From positions 2,790,001 through 2,854,000 of the forward strand of contig JBAOHZ010000009.1 in the NCBI GenBank assembly GCA_037045225.1: a stretch of 64,000 nucleotides of DNA, in the 5' to 3' direction. Origin of the DNA: Nitrospira sp. GTDB taxonomy: Bacteria > Nitrospirota > Nitrospiria > Nitrospirales > Nitrospiraceae. Positions 41,365 through 50,075 of this stretch are shown one piece after another (the stretch's first letter is position 1; the number at the start of each line of letters is the position of its first letter). The notes beneath the pieces were generated by a model. It was not told the origin of the DNA. It did no database searches and saw only the letters and a program-made list of their open reading frames with translations. Position numbers and translations under genes: made by a program.

Positions 41365-42312
41365 TTACCGGTCCAGGTAGTACCCGAGTGGGATCTGCAT
41401 CGTGATGGAAGATTTTTCGAGCGGCTGCGATAAGGTAAGAGGGGAGGCTTGGCGAATGGTCTCCAGTGCCGCTTGGTCGAGCAGATCGTGCCCGGAACTT
41501 TTTGCGATGGTGGCCGATGTAATGTCTCCGTTTTCCTGAACTACGATCCGGACAACTACCCGACCTTCCAATCGTTGCAGCCTCGCCGTTACGGGATATT
41601 GCTTGAGCGTTTCGATTCGCTGGAGTAAAGGCCCTGCGAGCCAGCCGTAGTCCGGTTTCCTCGTAGCCTGAGGCGAGCTGTTCGATGGGGCGAGGGATGC
41701 CGTTTGAGGCGGGGCTGTGGCCTGTTCGGTGGTGGACGGTACAGCGCTCGTCGGCAAGGGTGCTTCTGAGGCAAGAGGAGTTGCCGTCGCAGGGGAAGCA
41801 GCCGTCTGTGGTGGCATGGGAGCCTCAACGGGTGCTGATGTCGCATGGAGTGCAGGCTGCGACTCCATCCTCGCAACTTCAGGCTCTGGAGGGAGACCCG
41901 TACGGGTTGGTTCAACCAGCTGTTGTGGTTCCTGTATTGGTGGAGTCAGGACCGACGCAGCCTCGTAAGGTGCATCCGCCGGCAGAGAGGCTGTGGTGGT
42001 CGGCGTGGTCGGGAGCGCGGTGTGAGAGGCGGTTGGAGAAAGAGTCGCTGCCGGAGTGCGCCGTTGAGCCGGTCGGACCACTTCGGCAGCAAGTGTCTGG
42101 GAATCGGGTGCTGATTGGGCAGGCGTCGCCGGAGGTTGAGCGCCGATGACCGTGACATCCCAATGAAAGGATGAGGATGGAGGGGCCAGACCGATCTTGG
42201 CGACTAGGAGTCCGGCTAGGAATATTGCACTACCATGCAGGCAAAGCGAGATGATCCACCCGCTTGCTTGGAAGCGGATCAAGGGTTCAGAAATGCCGGG
42301 CTGTGCGGTCAC
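41365..42312 (-). CDS. tonB: TonB energy-transducing protein
   Basis: 315 aa. An N-terminal membrane anchor (IISLCLHGSAIFLAGLLVAK) is followed by a long Pro/Ala/Thr-rich periplasm-spanning region (residues about 60-225) and the TonB C-terminal domain (LEGRVVVRIVVQENGDI; SSGHDLLDQAALETIRQA). It transmits proton-motive-force energy to outer-membrane receptors. It overlaps exbD by 4 nt in an exbB-exbD-tonB operon. No TonB-dependent receptor gene lies in the window. Confidence 0.92.
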   Translation of the reverse strand: MTAQPGISEPLIRFQASGWIISLCLHGSAIFLAGLLVAKIGLAPPSSSFHWDVTVIGAQPPATPAQSAPDSQTLAAEVVRPAQRRTPAATLSPTASHTALPTTPTTTASLPADAPYEAASVLTPPIQEPQQLVEPTRTGLPPEPEVARMESQPALHATSAPVEAPMPPQTAASPATATPLASEAPLPTSAVPSTTEQATAPPQTASLAPSNSSPQATRKPDYGWLAGPLLQRIETLKQYPVTARLQRLEGRVVVRIVVQENGDITSATIAKSSGHDLLDQAALETIRQASPLTLSQPLEKSSITMQIPLGYYLDR

Positions 42313-42683
42313 AGGCGAACGACCTCCAGACTGACGGATTGAAATCCCAGACCTCGTATTTCGTCCACCACCGAGACAAACCGTTCCAGTAAGGTGACTT
42401 TGTCGGCCCGCACCACCACCGGCGATTCGCGGGGGTGCGCTAACATGACAGTCTTGAGCCCGTCCGGGGGGATGGGGCGGTCGTTGAGGAACAGGTCGCC
42501 GTTTGCGGTCAAGGTTACCACGACCGGGACATCTTTGTGATCGCCGGCCTCTTTGGCCTTGGCAAGGTTTACAGGAATCTGGCCGGTACTGATGAAGGTG
42601 GCGGTGGTGAGGACGATGACGAGCAGCACGAGCATGACGTCGACCAGCGGAATGACGTTGATTTGATTAACCTCGCGTTCCAT
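42309..42683 (-). CDS. exbD: Biopolymer transport protein ExbD
   Basis: 124 aa. One membrane helix near the N-terminus contains the essential aspartate in IPLVDVMLVLLVIVL, and a periplasmic domain follows (GDLFLNDRPIPPDGLKTVML). It forms the proton channel with ExbB. It overlaps both exbB (17 nt) and tonB (4 nt), which indicates tightly coupled production. TolR is a related alternative, but the tonB neighbour favours ExbD. Confidence 0.93.
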   Translation of the reverse strand: MEREVNQINVIPLVDVMLVLLVIVLTTATFISTGQIPVNLAKAKEAGDHKDVPVVVTLTANGDLFLNDRPIPPDGLKTVMLAHPRESPVVVRADKVTLLERFVSVVDEIRGLGFQSVSLEVVRL

Positions 42684-43098
42684 GTTGCACCTTATAGATC
42701 GTCAGCAGTTCGGTGACGCGTCGGCGAAGAATGTTGTTCATCACAACGCAGGGGATGGCAACGAGTAGGCCGACGGCCGTCGCTTTCAGAGCAAGACTCA
42801 AGCCGATCATGATGGTATTCACGGCCATCGTGCCGGACGTTCCCATCGTATGAAATGTCATCATAATCCCCAGCACCGTTCCTAACAATCCAATGTACGG
42901 AGCGTTGGCGGCCACGGTGCCGATAATGACCAAACGCTTGGTCAACGCCATTTCGAACGTTTGAATGTCCGTGAATTGTGACAGGTCTACGCGTCGATAG
43001 TAGAGCCATCGCTCGATCGCCACCGCCACCGACCAGACGCTCAAGGCGATCAGCATGCCGATGATTCCATATTCTACCGCATTCTTCAGCAGATCCAT
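42667..43098 (-). CDS. exbB: Biopolymer transport protein ExbB
   Basis: 143 aa, the short ExbB form. Three membrane helices: about 12-30 (GIIGMLIALSVWSVAVAIER), 65-85, and 100-125. The proton-channel motif APYIGLLGTVLGIMMTFHTM and ALKATAVGLLVAIPCVVM are visible. With ExbD and TonB it uses the proton gradient to power outer-membrane uptake. It follows the Fe(III) ABC importer genes after 84 nt on the same strand and may share their transcript. Confidence 0.93.
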   Translation of the reverse strand: MDLLKNAVEYGIIGMLIALSVWSVAVAIERWLYYRRVDLSQFTDIQTFEMALTKRLVIIGTVAANAPYIGLLGTVLGIMMTFHTMGTSGTMAVNTIMIGLSLALKATAVGLLVAIPCVVMNNILRRRVTELLTIYKVQHGTRG

Positions 43099-43182
43099 TC
43101 GTCGATCCTCCGCCTCGCACGGTTGTCTCTCTGTGGGGTAACCCCCGTTTAATCTTCAATGCAGCCCGGATTGAGCGCCGTA

Positions 43183-44352
43183 TTACGGAGGACAAGCCGC
43201 GTCGGGCCCTGCCTGTTGTGTTGCCGTCGGTTCGAGTGGTTGCGGGAAGAGGACCGTATGGGTTGCCACCACTCGAAGGGCAATCGCCGTGCCGGTTTGA
43301 TAGATGCTCAGCGACGACTCGCTGCTGTGTACAACTTGCCCAGATGGCAGTTGGATGGTGTACACGTTTTCAGAGCCTTTGAATTGCCGGGCCAGAATAT
43401 GGGCATTGGCGCCCTTGGTCGGGACGATATGAATGTCGTCAGGGCGAATCATCACGACCACGTGGGTTCCTGTCGCGAGGTGCCGGGTGTTGGGGAAGTC
43501 TCCGATCTCGGTGGTTACCACATCATGGGCCACGACCCCGGGGATAAAATCCGCTTGTCCGACGAAGTCGGCTACGAAGGGAGTCGTGGGGACGTGGTAA
43601 ATCGCTTCCGGAGTGTCGAACTGTTCCAGCCGTCCCCGGTTCAGGACTGCGACGCGGTCGGCCATGGAAAATGCTTCGTCGTGGTCATGAGTGACAAGGA
43701 TGGCCGTGGTCTTGGTCTGTCGAAGCAGGGCGTGGAGATCTTGTCGCATGCGGCTCGCCATGTCGGGATCGAGATTGCTGAACGGTTCGTCGAGCAGCAA
43801 CAATACGGGGCGCAGGGCGAGGGCGCGGGCGAGTGCCACGCGTTGCTGTTGTCCCCCCGAGAGCTCATGCGGATACCGCTGCTCCAGACCGCGTAAGCCG
43901 GTGAGGGAGAGGAGGTCATCGACGATGGCCCGCTGCTGTGTGCGTGAGAGGTGGCTGAGACCGAAGGCGATATTTTTTTCGACGCGCAGATGTGGAAACA
44001 GCGCATATTCTTGAAAAACCATGCCGATCTGTCGTTCTTCCGTCGGCACCATCACGTCCTGCGAAGACACGAGTTGCCCCGAAAGGACGATGCTCCCGGC
44101 GGTCACCCGTTCGAATCCGGCAATTGCACGAAGAATGGTGGTCTTTCCGCATCCGGATGGGCCCAAGAGGCAGAGAATTTCGCCTTGGTGCACCGTGAAG
44201 GTAATGTGTTCGACAGCCGGCCGCTTCGGCTCGTATGCGCAGGACACCTCGCGTAGCTCCAGAACCGAGGAGCGCTCAGCCGCCATATCCATAGCTTCAA
44301 GCGCGGTCGCGGTTGTCTTTCCTGATTGTGCGTGGGTGTCCGAGCTATTCAT
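43183..44352 (-). CDS. fbpC: Fe(III) ABC importer, ATP-binding protein (FbpC/AfuC type)
   Basis: 389 aa from the ATG at 44352, which has GAGGTGA upstream; a longer frame begins inside the permease gene. Walker A GPSGCGKTT, Q-loop FQEYALFPHL, signature ELSGGQQQRVALARAL, Walker B LLLDEPFSNLD and the switch His in VTHDHDEAFSM are intact. The C-terminal TOBE-like region (MIRPDDIHIVPTKG) fits the iron/spermidine/sulphate importer class. Its partners are the permease and the binding protein immediately upstream. Confidence 0.92.
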   Translation of the reverse strand: MNSSDTHAQSGKTTATALEAMDMAAERSSVLELREVSCAYEPKRPAVEHITFTVHQGEILCLLGPSGCGKTTILRAIAGFERVTAGSIVLSGQLVSSQDVMVPTEERQIGMVFQEYALFPHLRVEKNIAFGLSHLSRTQQRAIVDDLLSLTGLRGLEQRYPHELSGGQQQRVALARALALRPVLLLLDEPFSNLDPDMASRMRQDLHALLRQTKTTAILVTHDHDEAFSMADRVAVLNRGRLEQFDTPEAIYHVPTTPFVADFVGQADFIPGVVAHDVVTTEIGDFPNTRHLATGTHVVVMIRPDDIHIVPTKGANAHILARQFKGSENVYTIQLPSGQVVHSSESSLSIYQTGTAIALRVVATHTVLFPQPLEPTATQQAGPDAACPP

Positions 44353-44357
44353 GGAAT

Positions 44358-45962
44358 TCACCTCACGACCTCCTGCGCGCGTCCTCGCCAATCTTTCGAC
44401 ACCAGCAGTAGCAGCGCCGGTAGACTGAGGAGAACAATCAATAAGGCCGCGGGTGCCGCCAACTGATAATATTCTTCGCTCGCCTCGAGCCAGACGCGAA
44501 TGGCCAGTGTATCAAATCCGACCGGCCGCAGCAGCAATGTGGCTGGAAGTTCTTTCATGGTCTGAAGAAACATCAGCACCCATGCGGCAATAAACCCATT
44601 ACGAATGAGCGGCAGAGTCACGCGCCGAAGTGTATGACGAGTTGTGCAGCCCAAGGTACGTGCTACTTCCTCCACATTAGGCGTGACTTGCTGGAGGGCC
44701 GGTTCCATCGACTGCAGCCCAACCGGCAGAAAGTGCACAATGTAGGCGACCAGCAAGACCACCACGGTGCCGTACAGGGCAGGTGCGAACTGAGTGAAGA
44801 GCACAAGCACAGCGAGTGCGGCAACTGGGCCGGGTAGGGCGTAGCCGGCATAGGCGGCTTGGAGGCAGGCGAGATTGAGTCGCGAGGGCCGACGGCTGGC
44901 GAGATAGGCCAGCGGTAGACCGATGATCACCCCCCCGCACGCCGCCAGTGCGGCTAGAAAACTGCTGTTCCAGATAAAGCCGAAGAAGCGCGCGTCCAGG
45001 GCACCTTGGGATACGGCCTCGATGCTCCATTGAATCAACATGGCCGCGGGGATCCCGAAGGCCGCCGCGAAGACCAGCACCACGTAGCTGGTGAGTAGCG
45101 CGGTCCCCATGGGACCTGCGCGTCGCCGAGTGGCGTTCCGGTATCGGCCGGCCGTTTGATAAAAGCGGCTTCGCTGCCGAAACCATCGCTCGGTGACGAG
45201 GAAAATGATCGCCATCACGACGAGGAGCAGGCTTAGGATGCTGGCGGCCGTGTGATCGTAGCGGCTGGTCATCTGCTGATAGACCGCATAGGTCAGTGTT
45301 TGGTAGCGGAGGAGCGAGACCGCCCCGAAGTCCGAAATCACGTACAAGATCACGAGTGCCAGCCCTGCGGCAACGGCGGGGCGGATGAGCGGGAGCGTGA
45401 CCCGTCGGAGGGTTGCCCATTGAGACGCGCCGCACACGCGTGCCACTTCCTCAAAGGAGAGATTCAGATTCATCAGGGCCCCTCGAACCAGGAGGTACAC
45501 GAACGGGAACGTATCGAGAGCCATGATGAGTGTCACGCCGACAAATCCTTGCGGGGAGAGTAGCCGAGCATCTGGTCCCATGAGCGTTTGCCACCAGTGC
45601 TCTACCGGGCCGCCCATCCCGAGGAGATGGGCATAGACATAGGCCAGCACATAGGTCGGCATAGCGAGGGGGAGGGCGAGTGCCCATTCCCAGATTCGGC
45701 GCCCAGGAAATTCGTATCGAACGATGATCCAGGCCAGTGAGACGCCCAGGAGGAGCGTAGTTACGGCCACGCCGGTGGCCAGCGAGAGCGTGTTCCAAAG
45801 AAGTTCGGGAATACGCGTCGACCAGAGGCGACTCCACACGGTCGGCGCGGCGGTGAGTGCTACGTACACGATATAGCAGGTGGGGAGGATCAGGAAGGCC
45901 GCCGTCACCAGGCTGATCCACTGGAGTGAAGAGGGCGCGTGAGATCTCGTGGCGGTCAGCAT
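44358..45962 (-). CDS. fbpB: Fe(III) ABC importer, fused two-domain permease (FbpB type)
   Basis: 534 aa with about twelve membrane helices. There are two copies of the permease EAA-type loop: EVARVCGASQWATLRRVTLP in the first half and EVARTLGCTTRHTLRRVTLP in the second. This duplicated architecture is typical of FbpB/AfuB/SfuB iron permeases. It lies 12 nt after the binding-protein gene and just before the ATPase gene. Confidence 0.93.
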   Translation of the reverse strand: MLTATRSHAPSSLQWISLVTAAFLILPTCYIVYVALTAAPTVWSRLWSTRIPELLWNTLSLATGVAVTTLLLGVSLAWIIVRYEFPGRRIWEWALALPLAMPTYVLAYVYAHLLGMGGPVEHWWQTLMGPDARLLSPQGFVGVTLIMALDTFPFVYLLVRGALMNLNLSFEEVARVCGASQWATLRRVTLPLIRPAVAAGLALVILYVISDFGAVSLLRYQTLTYAVYQQMTSRYDHTAASILSLLLVVMAIIFLVTERWFRQRSRFYQTAGRYRNATRRRAGPMGTALLTSYVVLVFAAAFGIPAAMLIQWSIEAVSQGALDARFFGFIWNSSFLAALAACGGVIIGLPLAYLASRRPSRLNLACLQAAYAGYALPGPVAALAVLVLFTQFAPALYGTVVVLLVAYIVHFLPVGLQSMEPALQQVTPNVEEVARTLGCTTRHTLRRVTLPLIRNGFIAAWVLMFLQTMKELPATLLLRPVGFDTLAIRVWLEASEEYYQLAAPAALLIVLLSLPALLLLVSKDWRGRAQEVVR

Positions 45963-45974
45963 GGAATGGATAGG

Positions 45975-47006
45975 TTAGCGAAGGCCGACCTGCTCAATGA
46001 GTGTGAGGGTGGCTTCGCGCAACTCAGCAAGTCGAGCGAGCGGAACTTGAGCCGCCCGGAAGGTGTGACGGTCGATGAGCGCCGGGTCGGCTTTCACCTC
46101 CGGATGCAGGGGGTATTCCTTGTCCAGGTCCGCGAACATTTTCTGCCCGGCTTGGGCGACTAGGAATTCAATCAAGAGCTTCGCACTGTCGATATGCTTG
46201 GATGCTCGAGTGACGCCGATTCCAGTCACATTCATGATGGCGCCCATGCCGCCCTCCTGCTGATCCGTCATGACAGCCGCGATTGGAGCGGTCGGCTGCG
46301 CTGCAAGGTGGCGAGAGATGTAGTAGTGGTTCACAATGCCCGCGGCGACTTGGCCCTTCGCAACGGCCTCTACGATCTGCGAACTCTTCTGATAGACCTG
46401 CGTGCCGGCATTGGTCTTGAGCCCTTGGAGAAATTGCTTCGTCCGCTCATCTCCAAAGGTCGCCTTGATGACCGACACCCCGGCCTGGAGATACTCGCTG
46501 CCGGAGTTGGGGACGGCGATCTTGTCTTTCCATTGCGGCTGGGCGAGGTCGAACAATGATTTGATCTGGTCCGGCTTCACCAGGTTGGTATTGTAGACGA
46601 CGATCCAGAAGCGACCGGAAAGTCCGATCCAGCTGTTGTCGGTGGCTCGGAATTGGGGTGGGATCGCTCGTTCAACTTCGCGCATGTTCATGGGGCGGAG
46701 AAGCTTGAGTTCGCGGGCATGTTCGAGACTGCCGGCATCGTTCGTCAAGAAAACATCGGCCGGGGTGCGATCGCCTTCGGCTTGCAATCGGTTGACCAGT
46801 TCAGTGGTGCCGGAAGAGAGCAGGTCGATCTGGATGCCGCTTTTCGCTTGAAACTCGTCCAGTACCGGTTTGATGAGGCGTTCTGCGCGACCCGAGTAGA
46901 CCACCAGCTTGTCGGCCGCTTCCGCGGTTCCATTCACCCATTGCGGGAATGCCAGTGCACCGAGGGTCAAGGTCAGCGCTAAAAATGCGCGAGGGAATGA
47001 AGCCAT
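45975..47006 (-). CDS. fbpA: Fe(III)-binding periplasmic protein (FbpA type)
   Basis: 343 aa from the ATG at 47006, with GGAGG 8 nt upstream. The signal peptide ends near AEAADK. The mature protein starts LVVYSGRAERLIKPVLDEFQ, as in the ferric-binding family. The tandem tyrosines in NHYYISRH are the characteristic Fe3+ ligands. It collects ferric iron in the periplasm for the adjacent permease. A palindromic site at 47057-47073 lies in its leader. The fur gene is immediately upstream on the same strand. Confidence 0.92.
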   Translation of the reverse strand: MASFPRAFLALTLTLGALAFPQWVNGTAEAADKLVVYSGRAERLIKPVLDEFQAKSGIQIDLLSSGTTELVNRLQAEGDRTPADVFLTNDAGSLEHARELKLLRPMNMREVERAIPPQFRATDNSWIGLSGRFWIVVYNTNLVKPDQIKSLFDLAQPQWKDKIAVPNSGSEYLQAGVSVIKATFGDERTKQFLQGLKTNAGTQVYQKSSQIVEAVAKGQVAAGIVNHYYISRHLAAQPTAPIAAVMTDQQEGGMGAIMNVTGIGVTRASKHIDSAKLLIEFLVAQAGQKMFADLDKEYPLHPEVKADPALIDRHTFRAAQVPLARLAELREATLTLIEQVGLR

Positions 47007-47056
47007 GCGGCATGCCTCCACGTGTAGGGACGGCCCTCGGGGCCTCCTAGTTGAAA

Positions 47057-47073
47057 TTGATAAGCTGTCTCAA
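47057..47073. promoter_or_regulatory. Candidate Fur operator upstream of fbpA
   Basis: TTGATAAGCTGTCTCAA has palindromic ends (TTGA-A...T-TCAA). Within it, TGATAAGCTGTCTCA matches about 10 of 14 Fur 7-1-7 positions. It lies about 50 nt before the fbpA start and 28 nt past the fur stop, a plausible place for iron control of the importer. Confidence 0.45.
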
Positions 47074-47100
47074 TATGGTACTGGATGCGAGGGCGGTCCG

Positions 47101-47574
47101 TCAATGGCGGCAACGGGCGCAGAGGCCGTAGAGCTCCAGTCGGTGGGTTTGGATCACAAAGCCGTTCTTCGTGGCGACCTCTTCTTGCAGCCGTTCGATC
47201 TCACAATTTTCAAATTCCACAATAGTCCCGCAGCCGGTACAGATGAGGTGGTCGTGATGGCCCTTGTGCGAGATATTGTCGTATTGGGTTTGCGTGCCGA
47301 AGTGTCGGGCTTGGGCGATGCCCGCCTCGCAGAACAGATTCAGGGTGCGGTAGATTGTGGCAAGTCCCAGGTGGGGGTCCTTTTTGGCCAACTGATGGTA
47401 CATCGTCTCGGCCGTGACGTGTTCTTGTCGGAGGAATGCCGTCAGAATCAGTTCTCGTTGCCGAGTCAGCTTCAGCTGGTGCTTGGCCAGGTGCTGGCGA
47501 AGCACCTCCATTTCTTTAAGCGTTTTGCTCATGGTCTGTGACATTGTGTGTGAATGGGGATGAAAGTGGCCCAT
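47101..47574 (-). CDS. fur: Ferric uptake regulator Fur
   Basis: 157 aa. The winged helix-turn-helix has LTRQRELILTAFLRQEHVTA and GLATIYRTLNLFCEAG. The dimer domain holds metal sites in HKGHHDHLICTGCG and two CxxC pairs (CTGC and the C-terminal CARCRH). The His-rich N-terminus (MGHFHPHSHTM) is unusual, and a later ATG (47544 or 47532) may be the real start. Fur, Zur and PerR are similar; adjacency to the Fe(III) importer and a Fur-box-like site favours Fur. Confidence 0.88.
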   Translation of the reverse strand: MGHFHPHSHTMSQTMSKTLKEMEVLRQHLAKHQLKLTRQRELILTAFLRQEHVTAETMYHQLAKKDPHLGLATIYRTLNLFCEAGIAQARHFGTQTQYDNISHKGHHDHLICTGCGTIVEFENCEIERLQEEVATKNGFVIQTHRLELYGLCARCRH

Positions 47575-47630
47575 TAAAGACGAAAGTGGATCGATGGGTC
47601 AAGGGGGTATCCGACTGGCGCGATCATCGA

Positions 47631-47660
47631 TTGACGAATCCAAACGCGCCTGTTTATAGT
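47631..47660 (+). promoter_or_regulatory. Predicted promoter of the Panacea-domain gene
   Basis: TTGACG (47631-47636), 18-bp spacer, TATAGT (47655-47660), with the start codon at 47698. It lies in the divergent gap with fur. Confidence 0.6.
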
Positions 47661-47697
47661 CCTGCCGGTTATCGACGATTCAGAGGAGATTGAACCT

Positions 47698-48261
47698 GTG
47701 CGCAAGTCCCATGAAATGACGATTGATCGAGCGCTGCTCCTGTATGCGCTCTCGTTGGCCGAGCCCTATGGATTATTAAGTGACGTGAAGCTGCAGCAGC
47801 TCTGTTTCCTGTGCGAGCTACAGATGTTCGGGAAAGGCCTGAAGGGCTTTCATTTCGAGTTCGTCCGGTTTGCCTATGGCGCGTTCAGCCGCGATCTCGA
47901 CAATGATCTCACCTCGCTTCGACGCAAGGAGCGGGTCGAGAACTTCAGTCCGTCCGATCAGGTTCGCGACGAGGTGCTTCCGTTGTTGATGAAGGGGATT
48001 GACGGACATGAAACGAACGAGAAAATTCGCGATCTCATGCAGGCGGTCATCACGACCTATGGGCCGCAGGATGTCACGGCCATTACACAATCTGTCGAAT
48101 CAGTCGAACTGAGCACCCCGCAGCAACCTGAGTTTAAAATTCCAATTCGCGATATTGTGTTTCACACCACGCTGTTGGTGCCAACCCGTATCGAAGCGTC
48201 GGCGGAGTTTCTCCTGCCGGCCAGCCATTTGACGAAGCTCAATACAGCCATGGGGTATTGA
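47698..48261 (+). CDS. Panacea (SocA-like/DUF4065) domain protein
   Basis: 187 aa; GTG start with GAGGAGA 8-9 nt upstream and a good promoter. The region LSDVKLQQLCFLCELQMF then FHFEFVRFAYGAFSRDLDND has the spacing and aromatic pattern of Panacea domains, first known from the antitoxin SocA. The C-terminal 60 residues are less typical. Panacea proteins neutralise diverse toxins, usually from a neighbouring gene; no toxin candidate is adjacent, so this may be an orphan with another role. The family call is made by eye. Confidence 0.55.
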   Translation: MRKSHEMTIDRALLLYALSLAEPYGLLSDVKLQQLCFLCELQMFGKGLKGFHFEFVRFAYGAFSRDLDNDLTSLRRKERVENFSPSDQVRDEVLPLLMKGIDGHETNEKIRDLMQAVITTYGPQDVTAITQSVESVELSTPQQPEFKIPIRDIVFHTTLLVPTRIEASAEFLLPASHLTKLNTAMGY

Positions 48262-48362
48262 TTCCGGCCGCGCTCGAGCGGCTGCTTCGATCGGCATCCG
48301 CTACGACAGCTGTTCGGCAGCCTGCGGCATTGTATGGGGGACTGGTGGCTGTCCGGTCCAGC

Positions 48363-48749
48363 CTAGGGCCGTTTCGGAAGCGTGAGGGCCGTATTGATGG
48401 TCTGGAGCATGGCGCCCGTCTCAATCGGTTCGAGCAAACAATACTCGATGCGCAGTTCGCGAACGATCCGGTGAAATTTTTCGCCTTCCAGCGTGGGCGC
48501 GTGCAGAGCTGCGGCGATGATCAGACGAGCAGTCGGGAAGGTCGCGCGAAGCTCTACCAAATCTTCAGGGCCTTGATCGTCTTGCGCGACGAGACGACTG
48601 ATCACTAAGTCGAGCCTGGACGGGACGGGTTGAGCGCGGGCCATCCGTAAGGAACGGCTGTGCTGAATAAAGTGTTCCATGCCAGGGAGCGCCAGCTGGA
48701 CGAGCCGTTTGAGATTCTCGTCGGCATTGATGATCAAAATGTTGGCCAT
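48363..48749 (-). CDS. Degenerate receiver-domain protein
   Basis: 128 aa, the length of one CheY-like domain. The start ANILIINADENLKRLVQLAL mimics a receiver beta1-alpha1. The phospho-acceptor Asp expected at the end of strand 3 is missing (LDLVISRLVAQ), and the lysine of strand 5 is Glu (CLLEPI). It is probably a pseudo-receiver that works by protein contacts, if the fold call is right. A LuxR-type response regulator lies 128 nt upstream on the same strand. Confidence 0.6.
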   Translation of the reverse strand: MANILIINADENLKRLVQLALPGMEHFIQHSRSLRMARAQPVPSRLDLVISRLVAQDDQGPEDLVELRATFPTARLIIAAALHAPTLEGEKFHRIVRELRIEYCLLEPIETGAMLQTINTALTLPKRP

Positions 48750-48877
48750 AGGATTCCCCTAAGAAATGACGATTCAGCCTCACCGGCAGCCGCGAACCGG
48801 TCCGCAATTTGAGTGAACTTGCCTGCCAGTGTGTAGCGCGGATAGACCTGGTGCATCATTTCGTGAAGCGGCACGTG

Positions 48878-49582
48878 TCAGACTAACTGCTGGCCCAGAG
48901 CGTAACGGATCAGTTCTGCAGTGGTGCTTTTCCCCAGTTTCATCAGGAGGCGAGCGCGGTAGGTACTCACCGTCTTGATGCTCAGGTTCAGCTGTCCGGC
49001 GATCTCAGTGAGACGGCGCCCTTGTGCAATCCACTGAAGCACCTCAATCTCTCGATCCGACAGCGTTGTGGGGAGGGGGTCGTCGCCGGAAGGTGGCCGG
49101 TGTGCTCCTTCGCCGTGGAGGCGTTCCACGTCGGGAGGAGGAAGGTATTTTCCGCCTTGTAGAATTCGTGAGACTGCCATTCGGAGTTCCTGAGGACCTC
49201 GTGCTTTTGTCAGGTACCCGAATGCACCGGCCCGAATCGCACGCGCGGAATAATGTTCTTCGGCATAAATGCTGACAATGAGCACAGGCAGAGACGGGTG
49301 CAGGGATTTGAAAATGCGCAGGATTTCAAGCCCGGGCATGTCCGGCAAATTCAAATCCAGAATGGCAAGGTCCCAGGCGGCGGTGCGGACCTGCTCTAGC
49401 GCGCCGCTGGCAGAGTCGGTTTCGCTAATGTGCGGAGTCAGTCCATCTTCACTCAGAAAGTCTTGGAGGAACTCCCTCATGCCGCGGCGGAGTAACGCGT
49501 GATCATCCGCGAGCAAGATTCGGATATCGGTTTTCATCGATGATGCGTCTTGGTATGGAGCCACAGCCAGATTGCCGTTCAT
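48878..49582 (-). CDS. LuxR/NarL-type response regulator
   Basis: 234 aa. Receiver domain: acidic pair in ILLADDHALLRRGM, phospho-acceptor in DLAILDLNLPDMPG, and Lys in GYLTKA. The C-terminal LuxR helix-turn-helix is SDREIEVLQWIAQGRRLTEI, then LNLSIKTVSTYRARLLMKLG. The ATG at 49582 has GAGGTG upstream; a second ATG at 49537 lacks one. No cognate histidine kinase adjoins it, though a pseudo-receiver follows. Targets unknown. Confidence 0.9.
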   Translation of the reverse strand: MNGNLAVAPYQDASSMKTDIRILLADDHALLRRGMREFLQDFLSEDGLTPHISETDSASGALEQVRTAAWDLAILDLNLPDMPGLEILRIFKSLHPSLPVLIVSIYAEEHYSARAIRAGAFGYLTKARGPQELRMAVSRILQGGKYLPPPDVERLHGEGAHRPPSGDDPLPTTLSDREIEVLQWIAQGRRLTEIAGQLNLSIKTVSTYRARLLMKLGKSTTAELIRYALGQQLV

Positions 49583-50075
49583 GGTGCACCTCGCAGTCTA
49601 GCCCTGTCCGTCCCCGTCTGAGCAATCGATATGGGCCGCTCCGCTGGCGAATTGGTGGGGCGGGGGAGGGCTGTCAGGGTTTGGGTCGTAATCGGAGAGA
49701 CCATTCGATACGCTCCTGCAGGCCGCCTACTCGTGGTAACCGAACACTCGAATATCGACTCTCACGACCTCGATCGATCGGAACCCTTTCGGGCTACAAC
49801 GCCAAGAGGCGAGGATGCGTTTGTCGATTCCGGATCCCACGTGGTTAGCCGATCATTCCTTTGAGCAGGGTAACAAACTAGGCGAATATTCCTATGTATT
49901 TATTGCGCATACGAGTAGTACCACGAACACCAATGAGGCCCATAGAGCTAAAGGGCCCTGTTGTGGCCCTATACTTAGGTCTCACCTGATGTCGTGATCC
50001 TGGCGCACACGGGAGTGGCGCCAGGGGGAGGTCGCAGGGCTTTCGGGGAGGATCGGTGGCAAGTTGGCGCAGAGC
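49583..50075. other. Intergenic region upstream of the response regulator
   Basis: 493 nt between the response regulator and the 3' end of the carboxypeptidase. It should contain the regulator's promoter, which I cannot place confidently. It holds a 20-bp motif at 49954-49973 that recurs upstream of the gene at 63677. No coding frame is convincing. Confidence 0.45.
49954..49973 (-). repeat. Shared motif, copy 1 (TATAGGGCCA...AGGGCC)
   Basis: On the minus strand the sequence reads TATAGGGCCACAACAGGGCC. It matches 17 of 20 positions of a motif at 63588-63607 (TATAGGGCCATACTAGGGCC). Both copies point toward the downstream regulatory gene. Each contains two direct AGGGCC repeats 14 bp apart, which suggests a protein-binding site. 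Confidence 0.4.
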
